DNA from: Lepidostoma basale
Taxonomy: Eukaryota > Arthropoda > Insecta > Trichoptera > Lepidostomatidae
Assembly (NCBI GenBank): GCA_022606425.2
Contig: JAHDVF020000518.1
Span: forward strand, 124,001-188,000
Reading direction: 5' to 3'
DNA length: 64,000 bases
The translations under genes were made by a program, and so were the position numbers. Below are positions 10,526 through 21,015 of the stretch, piece by piece. Positions within the stretch are counted from its first letter, which is position 1; each line of letters begins with the position of its first letter. The notes beneath the pieces were generated by a model, which saw only the letters and a program-made list of their open reading frames with translations, did not search any database and was not told where the DNA came from.

Positions 10526-11004
10526 AAAACTCCTAGAAGAAAGGGGTTTACATTAATATAAATAAAAAAGTGTATTATAAATTTCTGTTCGTCTTTTAAT
10601 TGAAACGTCTGGCGGCATAGGTTGGGAATGATTCACGGCCAGCAAAGCGTATGACGGTTGATCCCGGCACATAAAACGCGGGAAATCCATTTTACAGCGC
10701 TGTCAAAATGGCGGTTTTCGGACGCGGGCCATTTTGTTTACTCAATACTAAATCACCATTGCGAACGTTCATCGAACGTGTAAAAGTATATCTCTTTTAT
10801 ATTGAGGTGATCGCTCAGAAATTGGACACGTTTGAATTATAAATACACCAAAGAATACAACATAATTTTATTGGAATATACTGGAATATCATCATCGGCT
10901 GACCCTTGTATCTGAGGAAGACTGTCCTTCACAGTTGTAGGTCTTCATTTGGCTAAAATAACCGATTCTTTAACCACAAACTCTATCTAGAACAAGGGGA
11001 GACG
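10526..11004. other. Intronic DNA with a GC-rich island
   Basis: 10605-10740 is clearly richer in G+C than its surroundings (gacggttgatcccggcacat, aaaatggcggttttcggacg) and matches no repeat here. It could be a regulatory element of the receptor or an unrecognised repeat. Confidence 0.35.
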
Positions 11005-11250
11005 TTTTTTTTTTTTAATGTTTTCAACATGTCATTTGAACCCAATTACTGTACACAATTAATTTTTTTTAGCTATTATATTGAATCTCGTGACATGTGA
11101 TAGGTATCCAATCTATCGCCATTTTATTGTCACGTGAATTCTACACCAGACCAAAGGCTGTGTGACAAATCACACTGCCATCGCCGGGAATCGAACCCGG
11201 AACCTTCTGTATGGAAGTCAGAGCTCTTACCACTCTGCCACGATGGCAGT
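11005..11250 (-). repeat. SINE S1A, near full length
   Basis: On the minus strand: tRNA-like head with box B gggttcgattcc, body with cacgtgacaataaaatggcg, the S1A 3' part (ttgtgtacagtaattgggtt) and poly-A seen as a T run at 11005-11016. Confidence 0.8.
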
Positions 11251-11544
11251 GGAGCCATTACCGTCTCCCGATAGTCTCTCCTTTCTTCTGCTCCTCCTAT
11301 TTGCCACGTCATCGTCTTTACGTTGTGCTTCACAGTCCTGTGTGTCTGTATGTGCTGTTGTTCTTCATCTAGATCTGTCTTGTGCAGTCTTTTTCCAGCA
11401 TTCACTTTTGATATTAGTCTTTTTTGTTTGTAAGTTTGTCACTTTTGATGTAAGTTTGCTTGAGGGATTCCTTGAAGCGTTCCCTCTGACCCCCGTGTGA
11501 ACGTTTCCCTTGTTAATGTAATTTGATTCCTTTGTTAATGTTTA
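11251..11544. other. Unrecognised pyrimidine-rich stretch
   Basis: Overlapping plus and minus frames near 11130-11500 are open by composition only; neither resembles a known protein. Nothing else recognised. Confidence 0.3.
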
Positions 11545-11790
11545 TGAATGAAATAAAACGATGTTTTTTTAACTACTTCCCCTTTGGTCTTTATTTCGAA
11601 AGCGGCCGGTTTCGCCTCGCTGGCATCGACAGACTGGTCTGTCGATGCGAGCCCGAGCGAGCCCGACGAAACCGGTCGCTGTTGAAATTAAGACAAAAGT
11701 GGGAGTAGTTAAAAAAACATCGTTTTATTTAATTATTATTTAAAATGAACTTCCATCAATAGATTTCAGTAAAATCATTTGATTATCATA
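11545..11790. repeat. Foldback element C, copy 2
   Basis: Inverted arms meet near 11638. Left-arm motif (minus, 11604-11632) has CTGTCGA, stem II shortened by a deletion, GAAAC, and a damaged ACCGGC. Right-arm motif (plus, 11639-11677) keeps GAAACCGGTC but stem II is disrupted. Ends with ATG at 11745 and a C-family frame broken by a TAG at the sixth codon. Confidence 0.7.
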
Positions 11791-11879
11791 TAATTTGATG
11801 CTTTCGAAATGCGGTGTATTCTTTTTTCTCCTTCTCCTCTCTCCGACGTCGTATCTAAGCGTCTTTCAAATAAATCAAA

Positions 11880-12324
11880 ATAACAAATCAGTAAATCCTT
11901 AACCAGGTGGGTATCAGACCAAGACCCCCCCGAGTGTGTTTTCAGAGAGTGTTAAAATATTTTGATGACATAGTCCATAATAAGAACAATCTTAAACAGC
12001 CACCAAGCCGACAGTTTGATCAAATCAGGGCGCTAACTAGCCTCTCAATAGCAGCATACCCTGCATCACAGCTGAGTTCTCAAAAATCATCTGATTAGCC
12101 GAAATAAATAAAGGATATAATAAGCCCGTCTATTCGAAACTGCAGAATTTTTTTCCTCGGCATTCCTAAATAAATGTCGTCGGGTATAACCATGGAAAAC
12201 CTCCATACTCTATCATGCAGAATTTTAGTCTAAACCCTGTCCAGCATAAGGAAATATCTCGCCTCGTGTGGACACCATATCACAGAACCACTTTCAAGCT
12301 GCCTTGAAACCAATGAATTATAAC
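11880..12324. other. Unrecognised block
   Basis: More balanced composition than its neighbours, with a 63-codon plus-strand frame (11907-12098) that has no motif I recognise. Possibly an old retroelement tail. Confidence 0.3.
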
Positions 12325-12465
12325 TAACTTACAAACTAACCATCACGCCGTCTCCCCGAAAGGGTAGGCAGAAAGAATGAACTGTCACACTTTAACCGAT
12401 GCGGCACTCCATCCTACTCTTTTCATCCCGTGGGAGACGCGGTGTGATGGGTTGCGAACCTCATC
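12325..12465 (-). repeat. SINE S2 copy
   Basis: Full minus-strand copy with aaccatcacgccgtctcccc at the LINE-T-like 3' end and gggttgcgaacctcat at the head. Confidence 0.75.
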
Positions 12466-13149
12466 GCCACCAATGGGTATCTCTCGCGCATATTTCGATC
12501 GTCCAACATCCACAAAATAAACCTAAAAGAAATCATATAAAATACAATGATACGAGTATACAATAAAATAAAATAACAAAATAAAAATATTGTAACACAT
12601 AATGTTCTTTTTAGATGGTGCCCATGTTGACATGGACGATCCGGACTTTTATGTTTATTTAATTTATGTTACACGTATCCACCGTTTTTTTTATATGAAT
12701 TATATAATATATTATAGTACTCTAAGCAAATTGGGATCTCTAAACATAACTTTTATACATTGTAAAGCTCATGATATTTTAGAAATATCGTATCTAAAAA
12801 CCATTTCTTTTCTTCAATAAATAAATAAATTATCCATATACCAATTATCTTCAAAATCTCTCGAAGAACCTACAAATCTCCTTAAAGTCAATATACAAAA
12901 TAACGAAGAATATTTTATTTGCTAGAGGCAAAATGTAAACAGATCCAAACAATATTAAAGGCAGCGCACTGTGCATACATATTATCTTTTGCCTTTTTAC
13001 CTTAGGCACACATATAAATCTGACTTATTTAATGCCGTAAGGAAAAATGGGGTAATTTTTTACATCGAGTGTTTACGGACTTTTTGTTTTTTCGCATTTC
13101 CAGGAAATTGGCGGTATTCGATACGTAACAAAAAAGTAAAATTGACACA
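12466..13149. other. No gene seen
   Basis: AT-rich. Frames at 12602-12820 and 12971-13249 look compositional only. Confidence 0.4.
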
Positions 13150-13545
13150 TATATTTATAGCTATAATTTTGAAAATTTATGATAAAAGATATGATGCTTT
13201 TTTACTAGCAAGAAAATTAAAATACTTTCGTCCAATTCCTGGAAAATAATTTTAATTAAATAAGTAAACAACTTGAGTATAAATATATTAAAAACATTTT
13301 TTTACTGTCCTTTTTTTGTTTCTTGAACAGTGATGTAAAACTCTATATTAAATAATTAATACGAATGAAAACGTCTGTTTTCTAAAAGCTTTTTCATGTT
13401 TTATGTTAATGATATATTTCGCCTGTCTAAGGCAATATCAAATGTAATGATAACATTTGATATTGCCTTAAACAGGTGAAACATGAAATATAATTGATTT
13501 TCCAAAAAAAAGTTTCACCTCGTATTAGTAATTTCTTTATTGTTT
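13150..13545. repeat. Foldback element P1, extended arm
   Basis: 13150-13375 is the inverted counterpart of 14519-14735. 13380-13530 is a smaller hairpin with two decayed hammerhead-like cores (ttgcctt, caggcgaaac-like), broken around a taatgataa centre. Confidence 0.7.
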
Positions 13546-13659
13546 TTTTTCTCGTAACATATTCGGCATCTGTCTTATTAAAAAGAGAAATAGTAAGATT
13601 TTAAACTATGTATTTAATATAATCTAAGAACATGAGATTTTTCTAAGAATTTCTGTCGA

Positions 13660-14275
13660 TTGAAAAGGTACAAAAAAAGTTCTTACGTTTTTTGTACCTC
13701 AAAGAAAACGGTTATTACCCCTGGGTGTACCCAACTGATTTCTTGCTAGGTATGCTGGACTACCAATCATTGAAAATTAGACGAACTATGCATTTGGGTG
13801 TTCATTTTTTTCAACTGATTCGTGGTCGAATACATAACCCGGATATTTTGAATGACTTGACTTTGTTTGTCCCTGACAATTATCTGCGACAAAGGCAACA
13901 TAGATTATTTCACCTACCACTGTGTAGAACCAATTTATCTAAGGTTATGCCCGTTGGCAGGGCAATAATCTTTCTAAGCCGCATCTCTCAGGATGTGGAT
14001 ATCTTCCACGATAGTGAGGCTATCTTCAGAAAACATCCATCTCTTATATAATGTATAAAATTTGTTTTGCTTCTCTTCACTTAATTGGTCTTATTATTTA
14101 ATTATCTCGTTTTTTGTGTTTATGTCTTTTGTTTATAGTGTAATTTTTAAATTTTATAATTGTATATTTTGTTTAAAAGTGTTTTATTGTTTCTTTATTC
14201 TATAGTCATAAGCGCTTTGGTTTTATACTGTAATGTTTATGATTTAATTTTTTTTTTAATAAATTGAAACAAACA
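13660..14275 (+). pseudogene. LINE-J: C-terminus of a non-LTR retrotransposon ORF2
   Basis: The plus strand stays open from about 13692 to 14051 for 119 codons: YYPWVYPTDFLLGMLDYQSL, then VPDNYLRQRQHRLFHLPLCR, TNLSKVMPVGRAI. This arrangement (short loop, a FVP motif, then R-rich and CRTN motifs) is typical of the last ~110 residues of jockey/I-like ORF2 proteins, after the reverse transcriptase domain. No RT catalytic motif is present; the copy is 5' truncated and has no ATG at its left edge. A 3' UTR of ~220 bp ends in aataaattgaaac. Copies: 7876, 24888, 34310, 58425. Confidence 0.75.
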
Positions 14276-14375
14276 AATGGTACTTGAATGATCAGCCTTA
14301 CAATAACATACTAGTTCAAAAAATTAATCTTTATTTATTAGCCCTTAATTAAACATTTTTTATACATGGTATAAC

Positions 14376-14480
14376 TAACTAACTAGCTAACTAACCATCA
14401 CGCCGTCTCCCCTAGAGGGTAGGCAGAAAGAATAGACTGCCACACTTTAATCGATGCGGCACTCCATTCTTCTCTTTTCG
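14376..14480 (-). repeat. SINE S2, partial
   Basis: 3' end (aaccatcacgccgtctcccc) through gatgcggcactccattc; the head is missing. Confidence 0.7.
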
Positions 14481-14518
14481 CCCCTTAAAACGAATGAAAT
14501 TGTATTAAGGGGCGATGT

Positions 14519-14735
14519 AAAACTCTTTATTATTCAATATAGAGTTTTACATCACTGTCCAAGAAACAAAAAGAACAGAAAACAAATATTTTCAATATAT
14601 TTATACTCAAGTTGTTTACTTATTTAATTTAAATTATTTTCCAGGAATTGGATGAAAGTATTTTAATTTTCTTGCTAGTAAAAAGCATCATATCTCTTAT
14701 CATAAATTTTCAAAATTATAGCTTTAAATATATAT
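14519..14735 (+). repeat. P1 extended arm (inverted to 13150-13375)
   Basis: Begins with gatgtaaaactctttattat/atagagttttacatcactgt and runs on to the ggaattggatgaaagtattt block. From the ATA in place of ATG the frame EFYITVQETKRTENKYFQY stays open for 37 codons before TGA, longer than in any other P1 copy. Confidence 0.65.
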
Positions 14736-14789
14736 AAAAGATTTATCGATACTTAGTATACAACTACTTTATTTGTGAGGATGAGAGCC

Positions 14790-14820
14790 TACCGGTTTTG
14801 CTCTATGCGAGCTTCTTTAG
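14790..14820 (-). ncRNA. Decayed hammerhead-like motif
   Basis: Box CTAAAGA, extra A, stem II GCTC/GAGC, then AAAAC instead of GAAAC (G12 lost), palindrome ACCGGT. Likely inactive. Confidence 0.35.
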
Positions 14821-15069
14821 GGCTTTACACATACTGAAGTGGTTGTATACCAAGTACAAAAAGTGTCTAATTAAGTGTTAAATATGTCCAACCACCAAGT
14901 GATGGATTTTTATTAAAAAAATGTTTATTTATTGATTATATACAGATTACATTGTTTTAATACCTTTTAACTGGGGTAATTTCATTTCCATTCTTGAAAG
15001 GAAGAAGAAAACATTCACACAACATAATATTATCATCAGCAAGTAGAAAATAAATCCGGTATCACCACC

Positions 15070-15250
15070 GAAAATTAAAAACGATAAAATGAAGTGGGTT
15101 TATCTATACAAATACCTAGGTTGTTGGCTGAATTATGAATGGGAACGGAGTAACGATATAAGAACATGAATAAAGATGGGCCGAAATAGCTTCTTCAAAA
15201 TGAAACCGATGCTATGCAAGAGAGACCTATCAATCGAAATGCAAATAACT
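15070..15250 (+). pseudogene. LINE-E fragment, left part of a split copy
   Basis: Decayed frame includes YKYLGCWLNYEW and MGRNSFFKMKPMLCKRDLSI, typical of the segment just before the YGCETW motif in RTE-type reverse transcriptase C-termini. Colinear with 15853-16330 once the LINE-R insertion is removed. Confidence 0.65.
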
Positions 15251-15852
15251 GTTATTATTATTATTATACAAGTCAGTAAATCCATCAATAAAAATATTGA
15301 GATACTTGAATCCGGTAACATTAATAAAACATTACAAAAAATCAGTGAAATAATAGAACAAGTCAACAAGGCTTCGGCGGTATCATGTTGTCTCAAGAAT
15401 ATAATATGGAAAAACAAGTATAAATATGAGAACTGACAGAAAGGTCAGAATATGTAAAACTTGCGTAAGGCCTATACTGACACATACCATTGAGACCAGA
15501 GCGGATACCACAAGAACGAAGGCTAAAGCACGGGTGGCAGAGATGAGGACGCTGAGGATGATAGCAGGAAGGACTATTCGAGATAGGGCGAGGAACACGG
15601 CTATCCGCGAGATCTGCAAGGTGGAGGATGTCGTGAGATGGGGCAGACAACGCATAAGATACTGGAATGCGCACGTGCAGAGGATGGATCCCACCAGAAT
15701 CCCACACGCTGTGGCGCATCAGATTCCTGCCGGCTGCCGTCCCCCCGGAAGACCACCGAAGAGATGGAGAAATAGTTGGGAGTCAACCTCCCAAGAGAGG
15801 CTAGCCTAACCTCAGGAATAGACTAAAGGTCTATTAGGAGAAGAAGAAGAAG
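15251..15852 (+). pseudogene. LINE-R 3' copy inserted in LINE-E
   Basis: Open from 15426 to 15809: KVRICKTCVRPILTHTIETR, VAEMRTLRMIAGRTIRDRAR, then PPGRPPKRWRNSWESTSQE. This is the C-terminal tail of a reverse transcriptase polyprotein (AEMRTLR and GRPPKRW blocks). It ends in an agaagaagaaga tail at 15840-15853. Other copies are at 31135 and 35795. Confidence 0.75.
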
Positions 15853-16330
15853 ACTAAAAATCTGATAAAGACTTTTGTCTGGAGTGTTCTGCTATATGGC
15901 TGCAATACATGGACCATTTGCTCAAGTGAGCGCAGACATCTATCTATCTGCTTTTGATATGTGGTGCTACAAACGCATGATGGGGTTCCATTGGTCAGAA
16001 GACGTCAAAAATATGAAGGTAATGAAAAGGGCCGAAGAAACATTGCAAATGCTCAAAAAGGATTGCCCAGCAACGAGAAAACTGGATAGGCCATAACATT
16101 AGGCATCCGGGCTTGCTTATTACTATCGCAGAGGGAATGGTTGAAGGCAGAAAATGCAAAGGCCACACAAAGAGTTTATATGGACCAAGCTGTAAGAGAT
16201 GTACACTGTGGCAGCTACACAGAAATGAAAAGACTGGCTTCAGCCTGTCTTCAGACAGGACTGAGTGAAGAGAACAAGTGTGACATGTTGCAGACCAAAC
16301 CGCAGGGTTGTAAACATGAAGAATGATTAT
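15853..16330 (+). pseudogene. LINE-E fragment, right part of a split copy
   Basis: Continues with FVWSVLLYGCNTWTICSSE (another frame around 15870-15925), SAFDMWCYKRMMGFHWSED and KVMKRAEETLQML, the conserved C-terminal block of RTE-type elements. Frameshifts near 15870 and 16090. Confidence 0.7.
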
Positions 16331-16429
16331 TATAAGTTATCGACTGGTTCCGATTTTGAAAATTTAGTTTGGTCCATGTAGTTCTCCCGTAAATTTTGAG
16401 ATATTTCGTGTATGCGTGAATTGTTTTAG

Positions 16430-16655
16430 TCAATTTGATTGTTGCCGCACTTTATAATAGTTAGTTGTGACACGAAATACGTTTTTACTGTTTTGATGTT
16501 AAAATTATAAAAGTTTTTTCGTTTATATAATATATAAAAAAATTACAGTTGTAAATATAAATTTTGCATTTGTTCCAATGACAATTTGAATAATTTCTGC
16601 AATAAAATTTCTTGCTGTTGTTGGATTGTTTTAAGTGCCTTATTACAGTTTATTT
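16430..16655 (-). repeat. Foldback-type family P3, minus copy
   Basis: Inverted counterpart of 28308-28560 (tataatagttagttgtgaca, tgacaatttgaataatttct). Related to the upstream part of P2 but without a recognisable hammerhead core. Confidence 0.6.
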
Positions 16656-16883
16656 TAAAAAAACAGTGGATACGTGGAATATAAATTAAATTAAAAATTT
16701 ACAACAAGAGTACCATCAAAAATAATATCATGTGTTAAATTATTTTTATTGTAATCTTTTATTGTATATCATTGTATTTTATATAATTTATTTTAGAATT
16801 AATTTGTGGACGTTGGAAGGTCGAAGTGTGCACGGGAGCTGCCGCTGGTGGCGATGAGGCGATGAGCAGCAGCTGGTGGCGAT

Positions 16884-17020
16884 GAGGTTCGCAACCCATC
16901 ACACCGCGTTTCCAGCGGGGGCGAAAGAGAAGGATGGAGTGCCGCATCGGTTAAGGTATGGCAGTCCATTCTTCCAGCCTACCCTTTCAGGGAGACGGTA
17001 TGGTGGTTAGTTAGTTATTT
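16884..17020 (+). repeat. SINE S2 copy
   Basis: gatgaggttcgcaacccatc head, tgccgcatcggttaagg middle, then the LINE-T-like tail ending ggtggttagttagtta. Confidence 0.75.
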
Positions 17021-17027
17021 AGTAAAA

Positions 17028-17108
17028 GTTATTGATTTTTATGACATGTGATGGGTAGCACCATTTTTATTATCATGAGAATTCTACCAGACTAATGACA
17101 GTGTCAGA
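17028..17108 (-). repeat. SINE S1, body fragment
   Basis: Only the body survives (tgacatgtgatgggtagc, tgagaattctaccagact). Truncated before box B. Confidence 0.6.
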
Positions 17109-17600
17109 TTTTTTTCACATCTTCATCGTCGGCTACTACTCAACCACGGAGGCCGTATTTCTGTGATATCAACACATAAACGTTTCCTATTATATTTACT
17201 CAAAATATAGGTTTAAGAAAGCTCTCCCAATTTTGTAACACTCCAAACATTATTCATAGACCAATTGAATTAATTATACTAGACTCATCAAAAACACAAA
17301 ATTATTCGCTGAACCAATTATTCTAAAGACCGGCTTACACCGCATTTAGATTTATAGTCTCAGTTTACACACTCGGTTTAGAATCGGCAATACCCAAGAC
17401 TCTTAATAACAGTAATAAATAAGGCCTGATTTATACAACAGTTTCATGGCTTTCCTGAGAATTATTGATCGCATCCTGATGTAATAATTTATAATGTTAT
17501 TACATATATGTAAAGTAGCTGCATCATAACCTAGGGTGGCTTTTCATAGTAGTCAAGTCTTCTGGTCAATGATCTAATATTTTGAATGAATTTCGAATAT
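17109..17600. other. No gene seen
   Basis: Intronic DNA without recognised repeats. Confidence 0.4.
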
Positions 17601-17604
17601 GCTT

Positions 17605-18030
17605 CTTCTTTTTCTTCAAGTACCCTGTCGGGTCCCCCCAACGTTGGCGATCACCTCGGCGAACCTGTCCCTGTCCTGCGCTGCTTGGGACAGCTCCTCC
17701 ACACTTCGGATGCCGGTCCACTCCCTCACGTTTCACAGCCAGGACATGTGTCTCCTTCCGGGCCCTCGGTGTCCCTCAATTTTCCCCTCCAATATCAGTT
17801 GGAGAAGGTGGTACATTTCCCCATGCAGTATATGACTTAGATGTGAGATCTTTCGAACCTTGATAGTTGATAACAATTCCCTGTCAACTCTAGCTCGCCT
17901 CAAGACTTCGGTATTGGTAACCATGTCTGTCCAGGGAACTCTGAGCATTCGGCGATGGAGCCACATTTCAAATGCTTCCAGTTTCACACCCGTACAATAA
18001 AACAGACCACACATAGCATTTGAATATGCT
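17605..18030 (-). pseudogene. LINE-E C-terminal fragment
   Basis: Minus-strand frame 17733-18014: LEAFEMWLHRRMLRVPWTDM, VTNTEVLRRARVDRELLSTI, KVRKISHLSHILHGEMYHLL, then a GRRHMSWL end. Upstream GVKLE marks the truncation. The best matching partners are 29300, 55885 and 61150. Confidence 0.75.
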
Positions 18031-18039
18031 TAAATATTA

Positions 18040-18415
18040 TTTTTTTTTTCTGCATGTATGCAAATACTTGTAGACAATTACTGGATTTTACCCATTACGG
18101 GTTAATAATTTAAGGATTAATTTAAGGATTAATAGAGACAAAGATGTAAATTATTTTATCAATAGATGGCGCTAGTATAGATTGAACTAAAATATGCGAA
18201 GCGTTTCTCAATATAGTAGCATATATACATCTTTAAAAAATTTGGCAGACGTGATGGTCGTAAAAAGCGCGGAATGGGAAATGTTGAATTATATAAAGCG
18301 ATCGCTTAACCCAACTAATGACAGGTCATAAGTCCTGTAAACTCCTTGACCACCATATTCTGTTTCCAAAATAATTTACATCTTCGTTTCTATTGAGATA
18401 TAATTAATCCTTATC
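18040..18415. repeat. Foldback family F1 pieces
   Basis: Left tip (gcaaatacttgtagacaatt, ttacccattacgggttaat) and, inverted, the block gcgatcgcttaacccaacta ... tctattgagatataatta. An atagatggcgctagtatag motif sits between them. Confidence 0.65.
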
Positions 18416-18439
18416 TATTTTATTTCGCCGTTTGAAATA

Positions 18440-18570
18440 CAATATTTCTTCAAATGATTTTACCGAAATTTCTTGATGGTAGTTCATTTTAAATAATAAT
18501 TAAATAAAGTGATGTTCTTTAACTACTTCCACTTTTGGCTTTATTTCGACAGCGACAGCGACCGATAGAA
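18440..18570 (-). repeat. Family C arm, truncated
   Basis: On the minus strand an ATG opens MNYHQEISVKSFEEIL, the C-family frame. The hammerhead region is cut off after tcgacagcgac at 18570, where an unrelated R/W-rich LINE-like tail (18571-18695) begins. Confidence 0.6.
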
Positions 18571-19090
18571 CCTTCTCCACCCGACTATATTGCATGCCTG
18601 ATGCCTAAAAACATCCCAAGTGAGGCAAGCAAGGCTGGGAGGTGGCGGTCTGAGACAGGACGGGATGGAGACGTTTCTTGGACGAGGCAAACAAAAGAAT
18701 TAATAAATACAAATTTAAGTTTCTTTCTTATGCTGTGAAGCCATCGGAAGTAGTACAACTGAGTGCTTTGCCGTAATATAAATTAGATCGCATATACATT
18801 GAATGAAGACAGGTCCTACCAGGGAGCTATGTGGCATGATTAATAAATGATAAAGTGAAGCAATTGGCTTGAATATTATAGCGCAATCACAGGGCTGGCT
18901 AACAGCTTCTAGGAATATTGAAACAGTGAAATATTTCATATAAAAATGTGATGGTTTTCCGTGAATAGATTTGAATTTATAGAATTATGGTGTTATTCAA
19001 TAATCCCAGTACATTTATATTAGTACAGTTGTTTGAATGGGAAAAATAAGATGTAATATCAAACCAGGTTGTGCAAGATAGTTATTTACT
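18571..19090. other. Possible LINE tail, then no gene
   Basis: 18571-18695 has codons resembling a LINE C-terminus (GRWRSETGRDGDVSWTRQ) but too short to place. The remainder has nothing recognised. Confidence 0.3.
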
Positions 19091-19272
19091 TATTTTGTTG
19101 AATCTCTCTTACTATCGATGTAAAGGGTATAGCTATCATATTGATTCTCATGACATGTGATTGGTAGCTTATCTATAATATTACAATTTATTGTCACGTG
19201 ATTTCTAAACCAGACCAAAGATAGTGTGACAGTGTGACAATCACACAGCTATCGCCGGGATTCGAACGAGAT
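19091..19272 (-). repeat. SINE S1B, head truncated
   Basis: S1B 3' end (ttttgttgaatctctcttac, gatgtaaagggtatagct), body, and box B region gccgggattcgaacgag; box A part missing. Confidence 0.7.
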
Positions 19273-19309
19273 GGGCATCTCATAACACATATCTTTAGTT
19301 AATAAATAA

Positions 19310-19515
19310 TAATTAAACAAAACGACGTTTTTACTCGCTGGCATCGACAGACTGGTCTGGACTGCGAGTCTGGCGGAACCGGTCGCTGTCGACATAAAGA
19401 CAAATGTGGAAGTAGTTATAAAAAAACATAATTTTATTTAATTATTATTTAAAATGAACTTCCATCAAGAGATTTCAGTTAAATCATTTGATTATCTTTA
19501 AAATATTTCTTTAGA
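19310..19515 (+). repeat. Family C copy with decayed centre
   Basis: The centre (ctcgctggcatcgacagac, tctggcggaaccggtcgctg) has lost GAAAC (now GGAAC). Downstream ATG at 19454 opens MNFHQEISVKSFDYL, the best-preserved C-family start. Confidence 0.65.
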
Positions 19516-19539
19516 TTAATACTATTTGATTTTACACGT

Positions 19540-19830
19540 TTTCCTTGTTCTTCTTCTATTTCTAGTTCCATTTAAATCCTTAATATATCCTTTTTTTCAT
19601 TCTTTCCATGTGTCCAATATCTTAATGTTCCCTTCATTATTTTGTTTGTAGCACTTTCATTCGCACTGCATTTTCTTCAAATATTTTCATTCGACACAAT
19701 ATCATACACAGATTTTTACACCTTTGTCTAAGAGATCTCATTTCAACTCTTTTTTATTCTACTTTCATCCTTATTGCGAGATCCACGCTTCGTTTCCATA
19801 TACAAGGGTTGGCACAAGAACATTATTTAT
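19540..19830 (-). mobile_element. LINE-T fragment
   Basis: Minus-strand segment further 5' than most copies: atttctagttccatttaaat, cattcgacacaatatcatac, cttcgtttccatatacaagg. Frame-broken. Confidence 0.6.
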
Positions 19831-19859
19831 CTTGCACAAATAAATTATGCAATTTTTGA

Positions 19860-20370
19860 GATATATTTTGTTTTTTGAATGTATACAAATACTTATAGAC
19901 AAATACTGGGTTTTACCCATTGCGAGTTAATCATTTTTAAGGATGAATTGTATCACAATAGAGACGAAGATGTAAATTGTTTTGGAAACAGAATATGGTG
20001 GTCAAGACGTTTACAGGACTTATGACCTGTCATTGTTTGGGTTAAGCGATCTCTTTATGTAATACAACATTCTTCATTCCGCCCTTCTTACGACCACCAC
20101 ATCTGCCAAATTTTTAAAAGATGTATATATGCTACAGAAAGAAGAAGAGAAATACTTCACATTTTTTAGTTCAATCTACACTAGCGCTATCTATTAAGAT
20201 TAGATGTAAGAAGGTCGTAAGAAGGGCGGAATAGGGGTGTTGTATTACATAAAGCGATCGCTTAACCCAACCAATGACAGGTCATAAGTCCTGTAAACGC
20301 CTCGACCACCGTATTCTGTTTCCAAAACTATTAACATCTTTGTCTCTATTGAGATACAATTAATCCTTAA
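19860..20370. repeat. Foldback family F1, two opposed copies
   Basis: 19860-20115 runs tip-first (tgaatgtatacaaatacttat, gacctgtcattgtttgggtt, cgcccttcttacgaccacca). 20205-20370 is the same sequence inverted (ggtcgtaagaagggcggaat, cttaacccaaccaatgacag). Together they could fold into a ~160-bp stem. Confidence 0.75.
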
Positions 20371-20639
20371 ATATATTTTGTTTGAAATATTTCCTCCAGA
20401 TTTTGGGATCGAGTATTGAATACCTCTGCATATCGCAGATGTATCCCATTCATGAATTGTATTCATTGTATGACAGAAGATGAATGCATTGTTTGAATTT
20501 CCTGTCAAAACTCATTCATACTCCCTAATGGTCGTACAAGCAACTGCATATGTTCCCCCTAACTGCTATTTAATCATCAAAATAAACCGTCTTGACTAAT
20601 ATTTAAAAATATTGAATATTTGAATAAATCGTAAATATT

Positions 20640-20782
20640 TATTCGAAAGAATCGACGTATGTGCATGACTTACAGTATTAAAGTGGAGGAGTCTAGAGAG
20701 GTGTGTCAGGACAGAGAAGTGTGGCGTTCCATTCTCTCAACCTACCCTTACTGGGAAATGTCGTGATGGTGTGGGGTTGGTG
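20640..20782 (+). mobile_element. LINE-T 3' end with GTT tail
   Basis: gaatcgacgtatgtgcatga, gtcaggacagagaagtgtgg, gaaatgtcgtgatggtgtg: the family 3' end, passing without a break into the GTT microsatellite. Confidence 0.75.
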
Positions 20783-21015
20783 TTATTGCTGTTGTTGTTG
20801 TGGTTGTTGTTGTTGATGTTGTTGTTTTTGTTGTTGTTGTTGTTGTTGTTGTTGTTATTGCTGTTGTTGTTGTTGTTGATGTTGTTGTTTTTGTTGTTGT
20901 TGTTGTTGTTGTTGTTTTTGTTGTTGTTTTTGTTTTTGTTGTTGTTGTTGTTGTATTTGTTGTTGTTGTTGTATTTGTTGTTATTGTTGGTGTTGTTGTT
21001 GTAGTTGTTGCTGTC
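20783..21015 (+). repeat. GTT microsatellite, about 230 bp
   Basis: Imperfect GTT repeats with GAT, ATT, TTT and GCT variants. Apparent 77-105 codon poly-Leu, poly-Val and poly-Asn frames here are artefacts of the repeat. Starts exactly at the LINE-T 3' end. Confidence 0.9.

Noticed and set aside
11176..11245. tRNA gene on the minus strand (and similar hits at 27560, 33400, 48420, 59697)
   Set aside because: Box A and box B are present, but the sequence does not form a proper anticodon arm, and the same head with the same body recurs about a dozen times: SINE S1.
15133..15786. Minus-strand hydrophobic frames (94-108 codons) that look like membrane proteins
   Set aside because: They are antisense to LINE-R/LINE-E coding remnants, and the hydrophobicity comes from the complement of AT-rich codons.
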